The notes under the pieces: generated by a model
Database searches by the model: none
Seen by the model: the letters and a program-made list of their open reading frames with translations, nothing else
Told to the model about the DNA's origin: nothing
Made by a program: the position numbers and the translations under genes
Part shown: piece after piece, positions 1 through 13,061 of the stretch
Layout: every line of letters starts with the position of its first letter
Position numbering within the stretch: position 1 is the stretch's first letter
DNA from: Paramacrobiotus metropolitanus
Taxonomy: Eukaryota; Tardigrada; Eutardigrada; Parachela; Macrobiotidae
Length of the DNA: 64,000 nucleotides
Assembly (NCBI RefSeq): GCF_019649055.1
Contig: NW_026570248.1
Location: 124,001-188,000, forward strand
Direction of reading: 5' to 3'

Positions 1-1387
1 ATATTTCTCAAGACACCCCAATTCGAAGTCATCGCAGCCGTCAAGAACCCATCCATCGCAACTTTGCACTTTAAACTACTCTAAGATCTCCCTCTCATTG
101 TCGCTTCTGCTATTTTTTCCACGGTCCACAGGGTAAGCGCGAGTCTGTTCAATGGTGCAACTTTTCTTTCGGGCATCTAATCGTTCTCTAAGCTGGTCCA
201 ATCATCCCTCCTATATGCGCGCAACTGCCCTGTATAACGTTATAACCTTGATTATTCCCGTTTTATCCGGGCCAATGATTCCGGATTTGAAGAGTGATCA
301 GCATGCAGTTAATAATGTCAAGAAATTTTGCGCTTAATAAGTGATACTACTGCAGTGGCCGGACTTGAGAATGTTACCGGCTTGCCGCTACGGCTGCTGC
401 TGCACACATGACAATCAACAACATGTGAGCAAGAAAGCAGCAGTAAGTAAGCAAATGACCAAAGATGAATATTTGCCTTAGCTTCGTCATTAAAAACTAA
501 GCAAACTGATAATTAAACACCGCTGCCACTGTCAGTACACATTCCCGGCCGTGGAAATTTCTCTCCAGAGTACCCACAATGTGTTCGCTTTCACTACATT
601 GCCATTGCGCGTACGGTAATAGCTCTGCGTGCTGCGGCACTGCTGCCATACCAGTACACAGCCGGCCACTTGTGCCATCCATAATCACCGTTTGCGCGGG
701 CACATATTTTATGTTGTTTTGTGTTGACATCGCTACCACAGAGACTTTATTACAGTTTTCCTATTTGTTCTTCTTTATATTAGTATAAAATGTCAGTGTG
801 TATATCGGCTGTGTGCTGTGAGCTCGTTGCAAAACCGAAAATGGCTTTGAATTTCCGCAACTCTTAAGCAAACGCCACCACAAGCTGCTTGCACCAGCTG
901 CCGTTTCTCATGGTCTGCATAGTATTCATGTCAATCCCAACCGCAGAGAGCAACCTGTTTACGAGCGTTACATGTTAGTGCCAGAAACATACTGTACATA
1001 ACAGACAAAACAGCACAACTAGCTCTTCCGCAACTTGCCACTTCGAGATCCCACATTACCCACATGCCCGACTAATAACAAGGCTAATTTGCTCAAGCCT
1101 CTCCAGAGTGTCGACATGGTACATTCTACCGAGTGCGGACAATGCAAGACAACTAACTGCTTAGCCATATAGATATCGCGGATCATTAGCATACAAATAC
1201 TTATGCTGGTCAGTGCTGACAATCTCACTGAAGAGGCTAATCAAAACTTAGCCAGCACTAAAATATTTTTGAAAAATAACGTAATAAGAGCAAATACAGC
1301 AGCACCAGTACTTATGAAAAACGTCGCTTATTTTTGGCATTCATAAAAAACCGCACGTCATATATATATAAAAACGTGGTGCCATAC
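1..1387 (-). other. Intron of the ONECUT gene (left part of window)
   Basis: This stretch follows the splice donor that ends the CUT-domain exon on the minus strand (CAG|GTATGG at 1388/1387), so it should be intron leading to a homeodomain exon beyond the left edge. I looked for a homeodomain (WFxNxR-type helix 3) on the minus strand and saw none. The short open frames here have no recognisable domain. Confidence 0.6.
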
Positions 1388-3343
1388 CTGCGACTCGTAG
1401 CGCGCCCATCCTCTGATACTCCGGCTCCTCCAGCCACTTGGCCATGCGCCGGAATGTTTCCCGGCCCGACTTAAGTTTGCTCCATGGTTTAGGGTTCCGT
1501 AATAAATCACTAAGGGTTCCTTGGCTGCGACACAAAACCCGCTGGGCAAAGATGGCCTGTGGGATTGAGTAGCGTTTTAATTCCGCCGATATCCTCTGGG
1601 CCAAATCTTTGGTGTTGATATCCTCCGCTTCATCGGAGCCCGTCGCGCCGGCGGCGGTCGTATTATTGTTGGCATTTTTGTTACCGGAAGATGAATGGCT
1701 TGTCGTTCGGTGTGCGGCATGGTGTTTATTCCCATGAGCCGCTGACCCATTGGTATTCCCCATACCAGCCGAACTGCCATGACTGTGCGAGGTGGCGCTC
1801 ATAACCGAATTGGCCGGACTATTATCCACAACAATCTGTCCGTTGTGGTTATTACCGTTGCCGTTCGTACTGTGCGGTGAGGAGGTCGGGGTGCCGGGTG
1901 GCGAGTGTGAGCCGTTGAGATTGCTCGGACTGCCGCCGCCCCGGTCATGATGGTGAGAATTCTCAGAGTCTTGGGAATGCTGCGATGCCTGCTGCGACTG
2001 GCCGAAGACACTGCTCTGCACTGACAGCCCACCGGCTAGCTGGATGGTCAGACTGACACCGTTGTTGGAATGTAGATTAGCTGAGGAGAAGGGCGACGTG
2101 GAACCTGCAAGATTATGTCGTTGAGGAGTGGGGTAGTTAAGAGAGTTAGCCGCTGCTAAGGCAATGTGATTTTCAAATCCGTTAGAAGGGGAAAACGATT
2201 TGGGTGATTGGAGGCCATTGTGTGAATATGCACCTGTATAACCGCCGATGCCCGCGCTGGCGGCGGCTGCCTGGTGGGCCGATATGGCCGTTAAGGGAGC
2301 AAATGATCCAGCCGCATACTGGTACGTATTGGTTATGTTGTGCACGGACAGTTGGTGATTCGGTGTTATAAAATGAAAGCCCTGTGGAGTAGCTACCGGA
2401 TTGTGGCTGAATTTCTCCGACACGCTGGCGATCGGTGGAAGAGGCTGTAGCGGTGTTAGTGTGGCATAGGAGCCGGCATTCCCCGAGAACTGTGACGGAG
2501 AAAGGCGTCCGTTAAATGTGGCATAGGCGGAATCAGGAATATTCATAACTGCATTGACACGAAACTCCGTGCTGTCGCTTAATGCAGAATTGGTCATGTT
2601 TGGCGAACGAGATCCTAAATCATGCCCGGATCCGGCACTCATTAGGGGATCTGAACTACCGTTACCGCTGCCTCCTCCATCCGATACGCCACCGGAATCA
2701 TGTAAGCCGTCTGACTGCTGGATGGCATCCATCTCCGGTACCACCGGTAGCCACTACAAAGAATAATGCAAAAGGTCAATATTATTGCGCCAATGCACAT
2801 TCGATAGGAAATGACAAATGAACGAATTTTGCAGTATCAATGTTAATGTACCACACTAACAAACCTAATGTAGTTTTTAATTTCTTGTAAATGTTTTTAA
2901 AATTAGTGCCTTTGTACTTCGTATGACTATGCGTTATAGACTTATAGTACTTGATACATTTCCCTCTTTTGGAAAGATTTGTTGTACAATTGCCCTTCTA
3001 CACATAAAGATTATTATAGTAATTCGATGATACTGTATATCCAAATTTGGAAAGAGAATTTTATTTCGGTCAGGTTTGGAGCTACCATAATTTTGCCCAT
3101 GAACAGCTCGTAGTCAGTTACTTTAATTTATAATACTCCGTGACAGTTTAACGAATTTTGGAATTATTATCAAAAGGTAAAAGATGTTAGCTGCCGTAAT
3201 TAAGCCGAACATTGTGGTACTACTGGTATTCGATGCGCGCCTACCCATTGATAACGACCGCTGTTCTGATAAGAAGCCGGCGATCTCGACTGATGGTAAC
3301 TGTGCGCCGCTGCCGCACGATTCATGCTGTTGACGTTGTACAT
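1388..3343 (-). CDS. onecut: ONECUT (CUT-homeodomain) transcription factor, 5' part
   Basis: Two exons are visible. Exon 1 (3245-3343) starts MYNVNSMNRAAAAHSYHQ and ends in phase 0 at a GTAGGC donor. Exon 2 (1388-2753) follows a TTTGTAG acceptor, also phase 0. Together they give about 488 residues. The first 380 or so are low complexity, rich in Ser, Asn, Gly and His, as in activation regions of this family. The last 80 or so residues are a CUT domain, nearly identical to that of HNF6/ONECUT (AQRISAELKRYSIPQAIF, LCRSQGTLSDLLRNPKPW). A single CUT domain of this type identifies ONECUT rather than Cux or SATB. The family acts in the nucleus, with the CUT domain and homeodomain binding DNA together, often in neurons and endoderm. 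The exon ends a few residues after the CUT domain in phase 1. The homeodomain is missing because the window ends, not because of damage. The exon 1 start is inferred from the splice fit. Confidence 0.9.
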
Positions 3344-6300
3344 AGAGTACTCCAGTTTAAATCACTTGGGGTAGCACTTAATGGGAAATAAGGTACTGAT
3401 ATCAGTTCAGCAACAATATTCTATCCTTTTCCATTAACTTTGGTATGAAAAATGATGACCAATGATTCGCACTTTGAGGGAAAACAAGGAGGCACAGGGT
3501 TATGAATGAAGCGGGCGCTATAGACAGACGCCGTTATACGGTACACAAATTATTGGCGGAATACATAAAGCGCAAGGCAGGAAGGAAAAGGCACCGCAGA
3601 TTCCCGGTTGTACGCTTATGGGTCTCGTAGCGTGATCAAAACTTTGGAGCAGTGTATGGGCAAAATAAAGTCTTCAGGTTCACAAGAGTGTTAATGCTAG
3701 CGATAGCAAACGCCAGCCACAACTGAGAAATGGCCACTTAATGCGAGCGCATTCGAGTACGGTTTATGCAGTGTCCGCACGCGCACCACTCGTCAGGCAG
3801 CCGATACGCTGCAAAATTAAAGAGTCCAGAAAATGTGGAGGAACGAGAGTTTCCTTCTCGTCTAACGGGAAGTGGAACAAACTCAGCTCTATTGTCGATG
3901 CACGCACCACTGCTCACTGCGGATATTACATAGACACACTGTGTGCCGAAACGAGTAAGGCTGAACCATTACAAAATAAAAATACTGGACGTCTCTCTCC
4001 CTGTGATTCTGTATGCTTCATCCCGCGCCGCGCCGGGCATGCGCCTAGTCAAAGCTGTGAGCGGGCCCGATATTATCCGTACGAAATTCTACGTGCTGGC
4101 TCAGGGCATACTCGCCTATACCAACAATGCAGCTAGTCAGGAATGATAAGGGCCGGACAAATTATGCGCAATAGCGTGTCCCGCTCCCTTTTATGTACTT
4201 GTGACGTGAAGCGAAGGAGAATTGCGTGAGGCATAGTACTTGTAGGAATAACACTCTCGCGCAGTGTGGAGTGTGTACGACTGAGCGGTCAGTCCACGGG
4301 AATCCCTATACAGCAGAGCGGAAGGCATGTGCACACTGGTTAACAGGTAAAAAATGGGCGTTACTGGATATGGCCAGATCCATCAGCCTGACGACGCTTC
4401 ACAACAAGGCGTATATAGATGGGAACCAAGGCCAATTACTGTCAAAGCCTTCTAATAATGGGCGCACTTGGCAAAACCGTTTAACGGCTGCACAAAACTC
4501 CACTCGATATTATGGCGACACAACATAAGCACAAAATTCGGTGGTTTCTAGCAAAACTATTTACTGCATCACGTAAATTACCTAATACCTATCCAACAGC
4601 TTCTTCCAGTACCCGGTTCCCATTGCTTTATTAAAGCAATAATGATTATAAAAATAACGAATTATTATGATATCGATGTTACAAAATCGTATAGTTAGCA
4701 GAAAAATTAAAAAAATTATGCAAAATCAATTGCATGTTCACTTAAGGGTTGCCCGGAACTGACTGACGGAGTCTCCGCCTTCCGAAAATTAATTATTATT
4801 TAATTAATCAATAATTCTGGGATATTTTTTGAACGAAGCCGTAAACCACAACACTATTTTAAAATGCACGTAAGTCCTCTGTACATGGCTGTTTACTGCA
4901 TGTATACTATAGCAGTTACACGCTCACGAAAATCACAAGGTCAAGTTCTATATAAAATTATTACCGGCAAGGAACAGAATAGTTCATGTAACTTTTCTAC
5001 GGTGCGAGTACAAAAGCGCAATTATTGTGTCACTATGTACTGAGGAGCACCATGAATTTGCAAACACTGCATGACGCTTCCCTACCGAGCTCGTACAGCA
5101 CAGGAAAAAGGAGCAGCTGTGAAACAAAGAAGTCCCAGATGGATTTCGTATAAGAGTATAAAGTTTTCTAAAAGCGAAAACACTGGTACACCGAAAGAAC
5201 AGTACCAAACAGCAACGCCAGTATGAAAAACGCTAGCTCGCTTGGTTGCAGTATCTCTCGATAGACGAAGTAAACGATTCGTTGTACTCGCACAGTAGTT
5301 CGTTCACTTCGCACCGCACGAATATTCGCATAGCTTCTTTGTTCAAGGAAGATGGAAAAGCGTTAAATGATGACGTAATTGAAATTAAAATTTATGCATA
5401 ATCTAGTCAGAATTTTTCCAATCAAATAAAAAGTGTTCAAAATCTGGGGTTTAGTAATCTCGTTGGAGCAAAGTTTGGAGGATACTATCAGTTTCAACAG
5501 AATGTTCAAACGCAGAAATGGCTTTTAACGCAAAACAAGCTTGATTAAAAATAAACACGCTATCAAACAGTACAAAGATTTAGCGTCAACAGCATTTCGT
5601 TTTACCATTGCCCTCCGTAATTAAGTTCGTTCTACAAAAATTCACTGGAGGGATCCTGTCAAACAGCGCTTTGAACACGTCGCCTGGTCATTTTTGGTGG
5701 GACACACCGAGCTCTGACGTGCCCGGAACAATTTTGTGACTATTTCATTTTCATAACATCAAAATAATTTCCGCCAGAATTAGGCAGTTTAAGCAAATAC
5801 CAAGAGTCACCGTGCAATTTCTATCGTTTCTTGAATTTTCAAAGGTCTAGCTTATAGAATCTGCTAACGAGGTTTGCTTCTTACATTTAAAAACAATGTG
5901 AAAAGATTCATCCTAACACCTAAACGAACTATCGAATAATTACATCATAAAATCGGATGCAGGTTTCAGCTTTACATCCTTTATAATAATGAACTGATGA
6001 GATTAAAAATCAGAGAATGTCATAAAGTAATTATGCTATGCTATTGTACTGTAATGCCTTGTGTACGTATTGGCATACTGTAGATATAAGTACTGTGCTG
6101 CATTTTGGTAATATAATTCATACACCTGCCGAGTAGGGATGTAATCATCGCATCAAATTAAGTTAGAACTTTATGATGGTCTTCTGGGATGTTGTAGTTA
6201 TTCAAATTTGTATTTGTTAAAATATACACAAAAAAACTGGATGCTGTAATTAGTCCTGGGAAATCTGAATATCACAAAATAATAACGTATAAAGGCTAAC

Positions 6301-8688
6301 AGTCAATCTGCGTCAAACAGCAGTGGAGCACTACTTGCTTCCGGTTGTTCCTAGATTCTTTAACCAAGTATAAGTGCCAAATCCAAATTTCACTTACCAT
6401 GTACACGTTCATTGCTGTCCGACTTAGGTCCACTTTTCTCTGATTTATGTGAAAACGCGAGCCTTGAATTTAAAACCACCGTCATGACACGTACCTGCAA
6501 GCGAAAGTACGAATAAGTATGATCATAGATTATTTGCATTTACTCGTATTTGCGTAAAGCTGTAACCCGTTAATCATCAATGAGGCGAAATTCTGTTGGA
6601 AAAAATTGTTATTCGATTCCTGTATACTCCAAGCCTTGCGCATTATACTTGCTAAGGCATCCCGATATTACTATGAACCGTGCATGATCGGTGTGCGTTT
6701 AATTGTGTGGCAATTTGTACTGCGGAAAATAATTTCTGCAGCAAAATAATTTATTGCTCTTATAAGAAATACTTTGTACTCCTTAAAATTATATCCTCAT
6801 AATTCATCTTCGAAGCCGTGTCGTTGTAAGCTTGCTCAGTACTCATACTGTACAAGTTCGCAGCTGTAGACTGAGGATTAATATATGTATACTGCTTATT
6901 CATTTCCCAATGTAATTTAGTCGGCTACCGTTTTATTAACATATCGATCTAATTATTGATTTTTTGTTTATATGCTAAGCAATTAGCCGGCAATCAATAA
7001 TACTGCAACCTACATATATCCGAAACAAAAATAGGCATATAATCAAGCAAAAAACTTCTGTATCTATTTTTAGCGCATATTAGTTAAAAATATTCGAAGT
7101 TAGTAAAAAGGCTTATTAATTAGTTATTACTACACACGAGCCAGGTTGTATACGTAGCTACCGTACTAACGTCGCAAACATGCATTTCGGACTTGTTAAA
7201 TTTTTTTACGCCGGAAATGTAAATAGGTAAGTATATAAATATAGAACAAAATTATGTTCGGAAATTTGAGTGATTTCGAAAAACAGCCCAATTTTACAAA
7301 ACATTAATGTCAGTAGCCAAGATTCCCACTTCCCAGTATATTTATACTGAACACACCGTACTATGCAATTATTAAATATAATATTGGTGAGATCTATCTA
7401 CTCATCTAGTACGTACAGCAGTCAGACTTATTTATTTGTACACAGTTCTGTTGTGCATTATTAAGTTGCTGTCCAATAAATCGAAGTCGTCGACGTTGTA
7501 TTTTATTTAAATCAATAGCAAAAAAATCAAGTTTAAACGAAAAATATTTTTTTATAAAGGCTTATCAAGTATAAACCACCTCTATCTAGAGTAGTACTCT
7601 GTAGGCTTGATGAAAACTCCAAACAAGTGTTTTAGGTTTTCCAAAATAAAATTAATGGCCATTCGGCATCCGTGACCAGAGCCGGTGTTCCACATTAATT
7701 ATCCACCTTCGTGTGCAGTAATCATATTATGTAAAAGCCCACTGTAAATTACGTTTCACAATCTAATTTTGCTACACCGACCATAAATCAATGAGTAAAC
7801 ACCGCTAAACGAAAAGCACACGAGAAAAATGTGGGTACACTATAATTCGGCAAATTATGAGACCTTGTGGTGCCCACGGAAAAGTAGCCTACACCGATGT
7901 GTATGCCTATCGAATAACGCGTGCATCTGCGTACACAAACCATCCCTGGCTACTGTTTCCTACTGCACTACGTCGCCAATGTTGTAAAACGCCATAGCTG
8001 CGCTGAAAGGAAGGCTTGCTAAATGCACATTTTGATCACGCTATCCCATAAAAGCACCAGAAGAGGCATGCATAACACGGCTTCCTTGTAGCCTCCACTG
8101 GCGCGGCCTGCAGCTGTCTCCTGCCCCTGTTCTCGATACGCACACACTTTTGGAAAAATACCCCCGAAGTTCGCGTACAAACGCAACGTACAGACGACGA
8201 ACAAAGCATAACACAAACAACGTCAAAATGGACCTAACTTTACCTGACATGGCATCAGCGCCAGATTCCGTTCAAGCTGGTCTTAAACGCTACGCGTAAT
8301 CCATTGTCTCTCTTCACATCTGCAATATAACATAACACGTCGAATTCAATGATGGTTATCGGACCTACAGAGTATTCCCATAATGTGTTGCGTTTTCGGT
8401 TACATAGAGTGGCGATTAGTCAAAGATTTGTGGATGAGCTCCTGGAACAGCACCGAGTATATGGTCTATATATTACTACATATACCAAGCGACCCAGAAC
8501 AGGCTGACTCTCGGATATTTAGAATAGGACAATGGAAGTCAAAAACTACGGGATATAGTATTCCTGTGTATTCCTGAAAACCATTTACGAGAGTAAATAA
8601 GCGCGTCAGCAGTCAAACAGGCAGGAGATGGTAGGGCAGTGTTGTATGGTGCCTCGTAGTGTGATTTTGAGGACATCCTAGACTTACT

Positions 8689-8746
8689 TTGTGTGTATGT
8701 ATGCGCGTGTATATGCTATGTGTGTGTGGTGGTGGTGTGTGTGTAC
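8689..8746. repeat. TG-rich microsatellite
   Basis: An imperfect run of TG/GTG units interrupted by TATG and GCG, about 58 bp long. It makes the start of an apparent open frame here look Cys/Val-rich, which is an artefact. Confidence 0.75.
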
Positions 8747-9440
8747 ATCTGCGCATATTCCTCCTGCAAAGCGCTATTCCCCCTTTGCTGCACTGTTATC
8801 CTTTCTGAGTTTTGCAGTGTTACCAGCTTTCCAGTTCACAGCACTGCCACAGAGGAAAAGCAGCACATCCGTCTGCCATGGTTGGGCGGTCCGATCCGGC
8901 AGTGCCCGATGATGAACGGCCAATCCAGCATGTACGGGCAGGCAGCACCGGAAATGGTTGCCGGTTTATACTGCACTATTTCTGCGGCGCACAACAAACA
9001 CACCACTGCAGGTTGGCCTCTCAGACTGTGCAATTTGGTGTGGATAACACATTCTCCCAGCCGCTACAACCCAGTAGTGGCCGGACAAACAGGCACAATA
9101 ATTTTGTACGTCATAATTATGCACTATGCATGTAACGCAGATTTGGGCAGACAACACAACGCAAACTATAGAGTAGTGCACTATCATTTCTCATCTAACA
9201 TGGTTTATTTGCCAGTTTTACGATAAACATATGAAACATTTATAGTGGCAGAGCGCTTTTATTTGATTTGGTCCCATACGGCCATACTTGGTATCATTTG
9301 TGGTGAAAAACGTTAGTTTTGGTATTTAAGTGTAAGACACCCTCATATTTAAACCGGAACCCCATATACATATATACCGGTAAATATGAAAATTTAGCGC
9401 AGACTACAAAGCAGGAAATGGATTTAGCTTATTGTGCTCT

Positions 9441-9471
9441 GTAGAAGTAATGTGTGTACGATTACTTCTAC
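9441..9471. repeat. Perfect 11-bp inverted repeat (hairpin)
   Basis: The arms GTAGAAGTAAT and ATTACTTCTAC are perfect reverse complements separated by 9 nt. No gene is adjacent. Function unknown. Confidence 0.7.
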
Positions 9472-11100
9472 ACACAATACACAGAAAATAACAAAAAATG
9501 CTCTGTACTCTGCATTTATACATATGTATATGTATTGTTTACTTGATTTTGTCGCAGTGGTTATCTGCCCCCTAGCTTCCGTCTGCTGATGAAAAATAAT
9601 AAATGTGACGGTCTCAATTTATTTTACGATGTAAATATACTGTCATTTACTATGACTTCTTTTACTTCTAATTCTCAGTAGAATTTTTAACGCAAAGTTG
9701 TAGCTTGTGTTAACTCCATTTTTATTCTTGTGAAGAACGATTTCGCTGCTTATATTAGTGCAGTAAGCGCTTAATAATGTATTCAAACCTCTTTCAAAAC
9801 ATGATGATTGTGGCATGGTAAACTGGATTTTGCAGTTTCACGCGGGTCTGACCTTTGTAAGTTAGTCGTACTTTTTTCTGAAATTTTTCAGCATTAGAAA
9901 AAGCAAAGTACCTCTCAATCCTACCTTTTTGTTGCCTGTTTTGAATTAAATCCGTTTTGAATCACTTAGCTTTGCAAATGGCTTGCCTTTGTTGTTATTT
10001 TCCTTAAAGTTAGTGAATGTCACCATCCTTGGCTTTGGCGGCATAACGTCTACATAAATTTTTTTTGTGGTCCGTGTTTAGATTTAACATAAATTGTAAG
10101 TTATTCCAACTGCAGGTTCTTTTACTACAGCAGGTTTAAGAAATTTTTGTTCACGGTTACAGTAACAATGTGGAAAAAATTGCGAAAATCAAAACTATAA
10201 TTATGGGGTCGAGCTCTACGATGCGAGTGACTACGATTTTCGGTGTACATTTAAATAAACCCAGAAACTCAAATATTTCAATATTTTACAGATATTTAAT
10301 ATTAAGTGTTTTACAGATACTCAAAGCCATTAGTGACGCGGTTTAATAAAAATATTACAACACCTAATTTTACCCATAATTATAGGGTCATATAGACGTG
10401 ATTACGTGATATACTCTGTACATATAGTGATGATGCAGTTAGGGCAATCTGGACATTTTCTTAGTGTACCATACAAAAATTATATCTGGCGAAAGGTCAA
10501 GATAATGCAAAGGATCGAGTACGGTCATATATTTTACTTTTCACATATATAATGCCAAGTGCAATTGTTAGTTAAGCCAAAACACCGCTTTCTTATTATA
10601 CTGTTAAAAAGTTAATTTTCACTGTCCCTTCATCAATGCTGGTTGCGCGAAACCTTATTCTGGAAATAAAATTAGCGCTACTATTTTGGCGAATTTTTAA
10701 TCTCTAAAGTAACTTTATTCAGTACCGCTTTGCATTCACAATGTCATCATCTGAATGAAAAATCCTTTCGAATTATCATGAGAGTCTGAGACGGAACAGT
10801 TCCCAGAACAATCTGAGCATTACCATGCACACTGAATTTCAAGGCTTAAATGTTGAAGAGAACAGGTGGATTTTTCATACTCTGTGATCGATGGTACGAA
10901 GTACGATTCATGTTGCGAAGACAAAGTAAAGTAAATCTTCGTGCCCTGCAGTTCTTTACTGGTGTCGGTATTAGTTTCCGCATTACACAGAAAATGTATT
11001 TTTTAGTATTTCGAAAGCTAATAATTATTATTAAAAGTCTCCCAAACCTTGGGAGGGCCATATATACAAGTAGCATTTCCGATGTTTGCGCATACGTGTG

Positions 11101-11160
11101 CGTTTGATTTGCAGTTGCAGATCCGCAGTGTGTAGCGGCGTTTGATGTGCAGTTGCAGAT
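11101..11160. repeat. Short direct repeat, 22 bp twice
   Basis: CGTTTGATTTGCAGTTGCAG at 11101 recurs at 11139 with one mismatch, a 38-bp period. It looks like a local tandem duplication. Confidence 0.6.
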
Positions 11161-11362
11161 ACTGAACGTGTTTTGGGAACCATACAATACATGTTTGGTA
11201 GTGAAGGGACCATACAAATTACCTTATTTATAACAGTGTAATAAGCAGGTGATTTTTTTGGTTTAACTGAAAACTGCAATCGACATTACACGAAGTATAC
11301 GACGGTACGCCATCCTTTACATCAGCTTGACCTTTCGACAGATTAAATTATTGTGGGTTTCA

Positions 11363-11408
11363 GTAAGGAATGTCCTGGACCTGATTGTCCAGCTGTACCA
11401 TTCCTTAC
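11363..11408. repeat. Nested perfect inverted repeat (46-nt hairpin)
   Basis: The outer arms GTAAGGAATG (11363-11372) and CATTCCTTAC (11399-11408) are perfect complements. Inside them, CTGGAC (11375-11380) pairs with GTCCAG (11387-11392) around a 6-nt loop. The unpaired spacers on the two sides are 2 and 6 nt. It is shorter than a usual microRNA precursor. Confidence 0.65.
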
Positions 11409-11866
11409 CTTATAGGCCAGTCTTTGTCTTAAATTACTTTTGATAAGGAAAGGAATAAGGAATGGACTACGAGATAACTCGCAAATTCAGTCTATTGAGA
11501 AGCACAGGTTTAAACTGCAACTTCACTTCACGAAAGCAAATCTGTAGCACGATGGTATAAAATGTACTGCAACATGAGCAGTATGAGCCGCACGTTTTAA
11601 CAAGCAATACATAATACAATATTTTTAATCATGTATTTTGTAAGTTTGACAATGAATGGGTAGCAATAGCAGACAAATATAGACAGAAAGTCAGGTATAT
11701 GCATAAAATAAACAGCTCTGTACAGGCACTCATTTACATTTACCTGGAAATTACATAGTTATTGGGCAGTATTATTCGGTCACCTGGAGTTTTTTCTAAT
11801 TGTTAGTATAAAACATGACGACTTGAGCCCCAATAGTAGTATCGGTTTGCAAACAGCTTGCGTAGT

Positions 11867-11880
11867 TGACGTAAACGTCA
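11867..11880. promoter_or_regulatory. CRE-like palindrome
   Basis: TGACGTAAACGTCA is a perfect 14-bp palindrome built of two TGACGT half-sites, the half-site bound by CREB/ATF-type bZIP factors. It lies about 1.2 kb upstream of the UNC-89 start codon. One site of this length may well be chance. Confidence 0.25.
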
Positions 11881-13061
11881 TTACGGTTTGACGGTAACGT
11901 AACGGTGTCACAGCCTGTTGTCTCAGATAGATTGTCTGATTTTAGTGCAACCAATGCACCACGTATAAATTAGCGCGGTATGAAAGACTTTGTAACAAAG
12001 CCGGTCAGGAAAGTATCATTTTGAATACATCATACATGTAATCAAAAGATTAAGGAAACGAATCGAATATTAAGTGGATCGGAATTCGACTTTTGTCTAG
12101 CAGGTACGCCGCGCGTAGCGACGGGACTGGGAGATACCGTTCTGTGCGCTTACACCAAATGCGCAGGACCAACGCAAGCATATCTCTAATTCAAAAGTCC
12201 AGATAAAACGTCATGCATTTGAATTATGAGTTTGTACGTACGATAGCCGAAAAAAGCAGGTATCGTTGCTAGTTTACAGTAGTTGAAAAGTACGAGTATG
12301 AATTATCATGACTGTAGCAGATCTGGAGACTTGTATGACAGACCAGGCGTAAGTTCAACAAATCTAAAAAAAGAAGCGCCTTATAAGGTTTCCGATGTTA
12401 TAAACCACGTACGAATTTTCGGTTGATCGGAGAGTTGAGGCATTCATTCTGATTGAATCTAGCACTGCAGCGATACATTTTCGTGGTCCACAAAACTTTC
12501 TCCCGTCCAATCGCCCCTGTCCACTTTGACTAGGGCTTTAAGGTAATTTTTTTTAGTGATTACAATATATAATTATTTTTTGATTTTTGCTGTTACCATT
12601 TTTTACCAACCTTTGGCACGTGCTATAAGTGATTGCATGCTCAAAAGTATCGTTGATGCGACGATTTGAATTACCTTAAACTGCATCCGAAATGATAACA
12701 ACAAGTTGTTCACTGGCACCGCACTAATTGTTGCTGAATTACTCTGATACTTGTGTGTTCCGCAGAAGCTTCCAGGCCTCCAGATGTTGTTCGAGTTCTT
12801 ATTTTGTTTCGTAACGCTTAGTCATACCGGCCGCAAATTCATAACGAGCTTTGTAATGTTGATGATGCGACTAACGAGCTCTGGTGGTGCAACTTTGCTC
12901 TGCTATCCCATTTAAGCAAACCCGGCTTCGTGGCATTTTTTTAAAAAGAGCCGGTATATTTTATACGCGGATTTTTTTACAGATCCATGTATACTGGGAG
13001 TGCTGGAAACTTCATGCAAACGAACTGTCTCGAATGATCACTGTCTTGAGCTGGGGCGATC

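Larger units (their letters stand above)
3344..13061. other. Long intergenic spacer between divergent ONECUT and UNC-89 genes
   Basis: No open frame here has domain similarity or convincing splice structure. The part next to ONECUT exon 1 (about 3480-4540) is clearly more GC- and CpG-rich than the AT-rich DNA after 4541, so it may hold the ONECUT promoter and 5' UTR. The rest holds short simple repeats and hairpins listed separately. At 9.7 kb it is by far the longest gene-free stretch in the window, which suits the regulatory surroundings of a developmental transcription factor, but no defined enhancer can be read from sequence alone. Confidence 0.6.

Noticed and set aside
497-1228. A homeodomain exon for ONECUT in the left 1.3 kb
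   Set aside because: None of the minus-strand frames contains the conserved helix 3 or any homeodomain-like stretch.
3741-4136. 131-codon plus-strand open frame upstream of ONECUT
   Set aside because: It has no domain or family resemblance and lies in the GC-rich presumed promoter region, where stops are rarer.
8693-9226. 177-codon plus-strand open frame
   Set aside because: It starts inside a TG microsatellite, has no domain and lacks clear splice partners.
10846-11279. Overlapping small open frames on both strands near 11 kb
   Set aside because: No domain, no splice structure, and they coincide with short repeats and AT-rich DNA.
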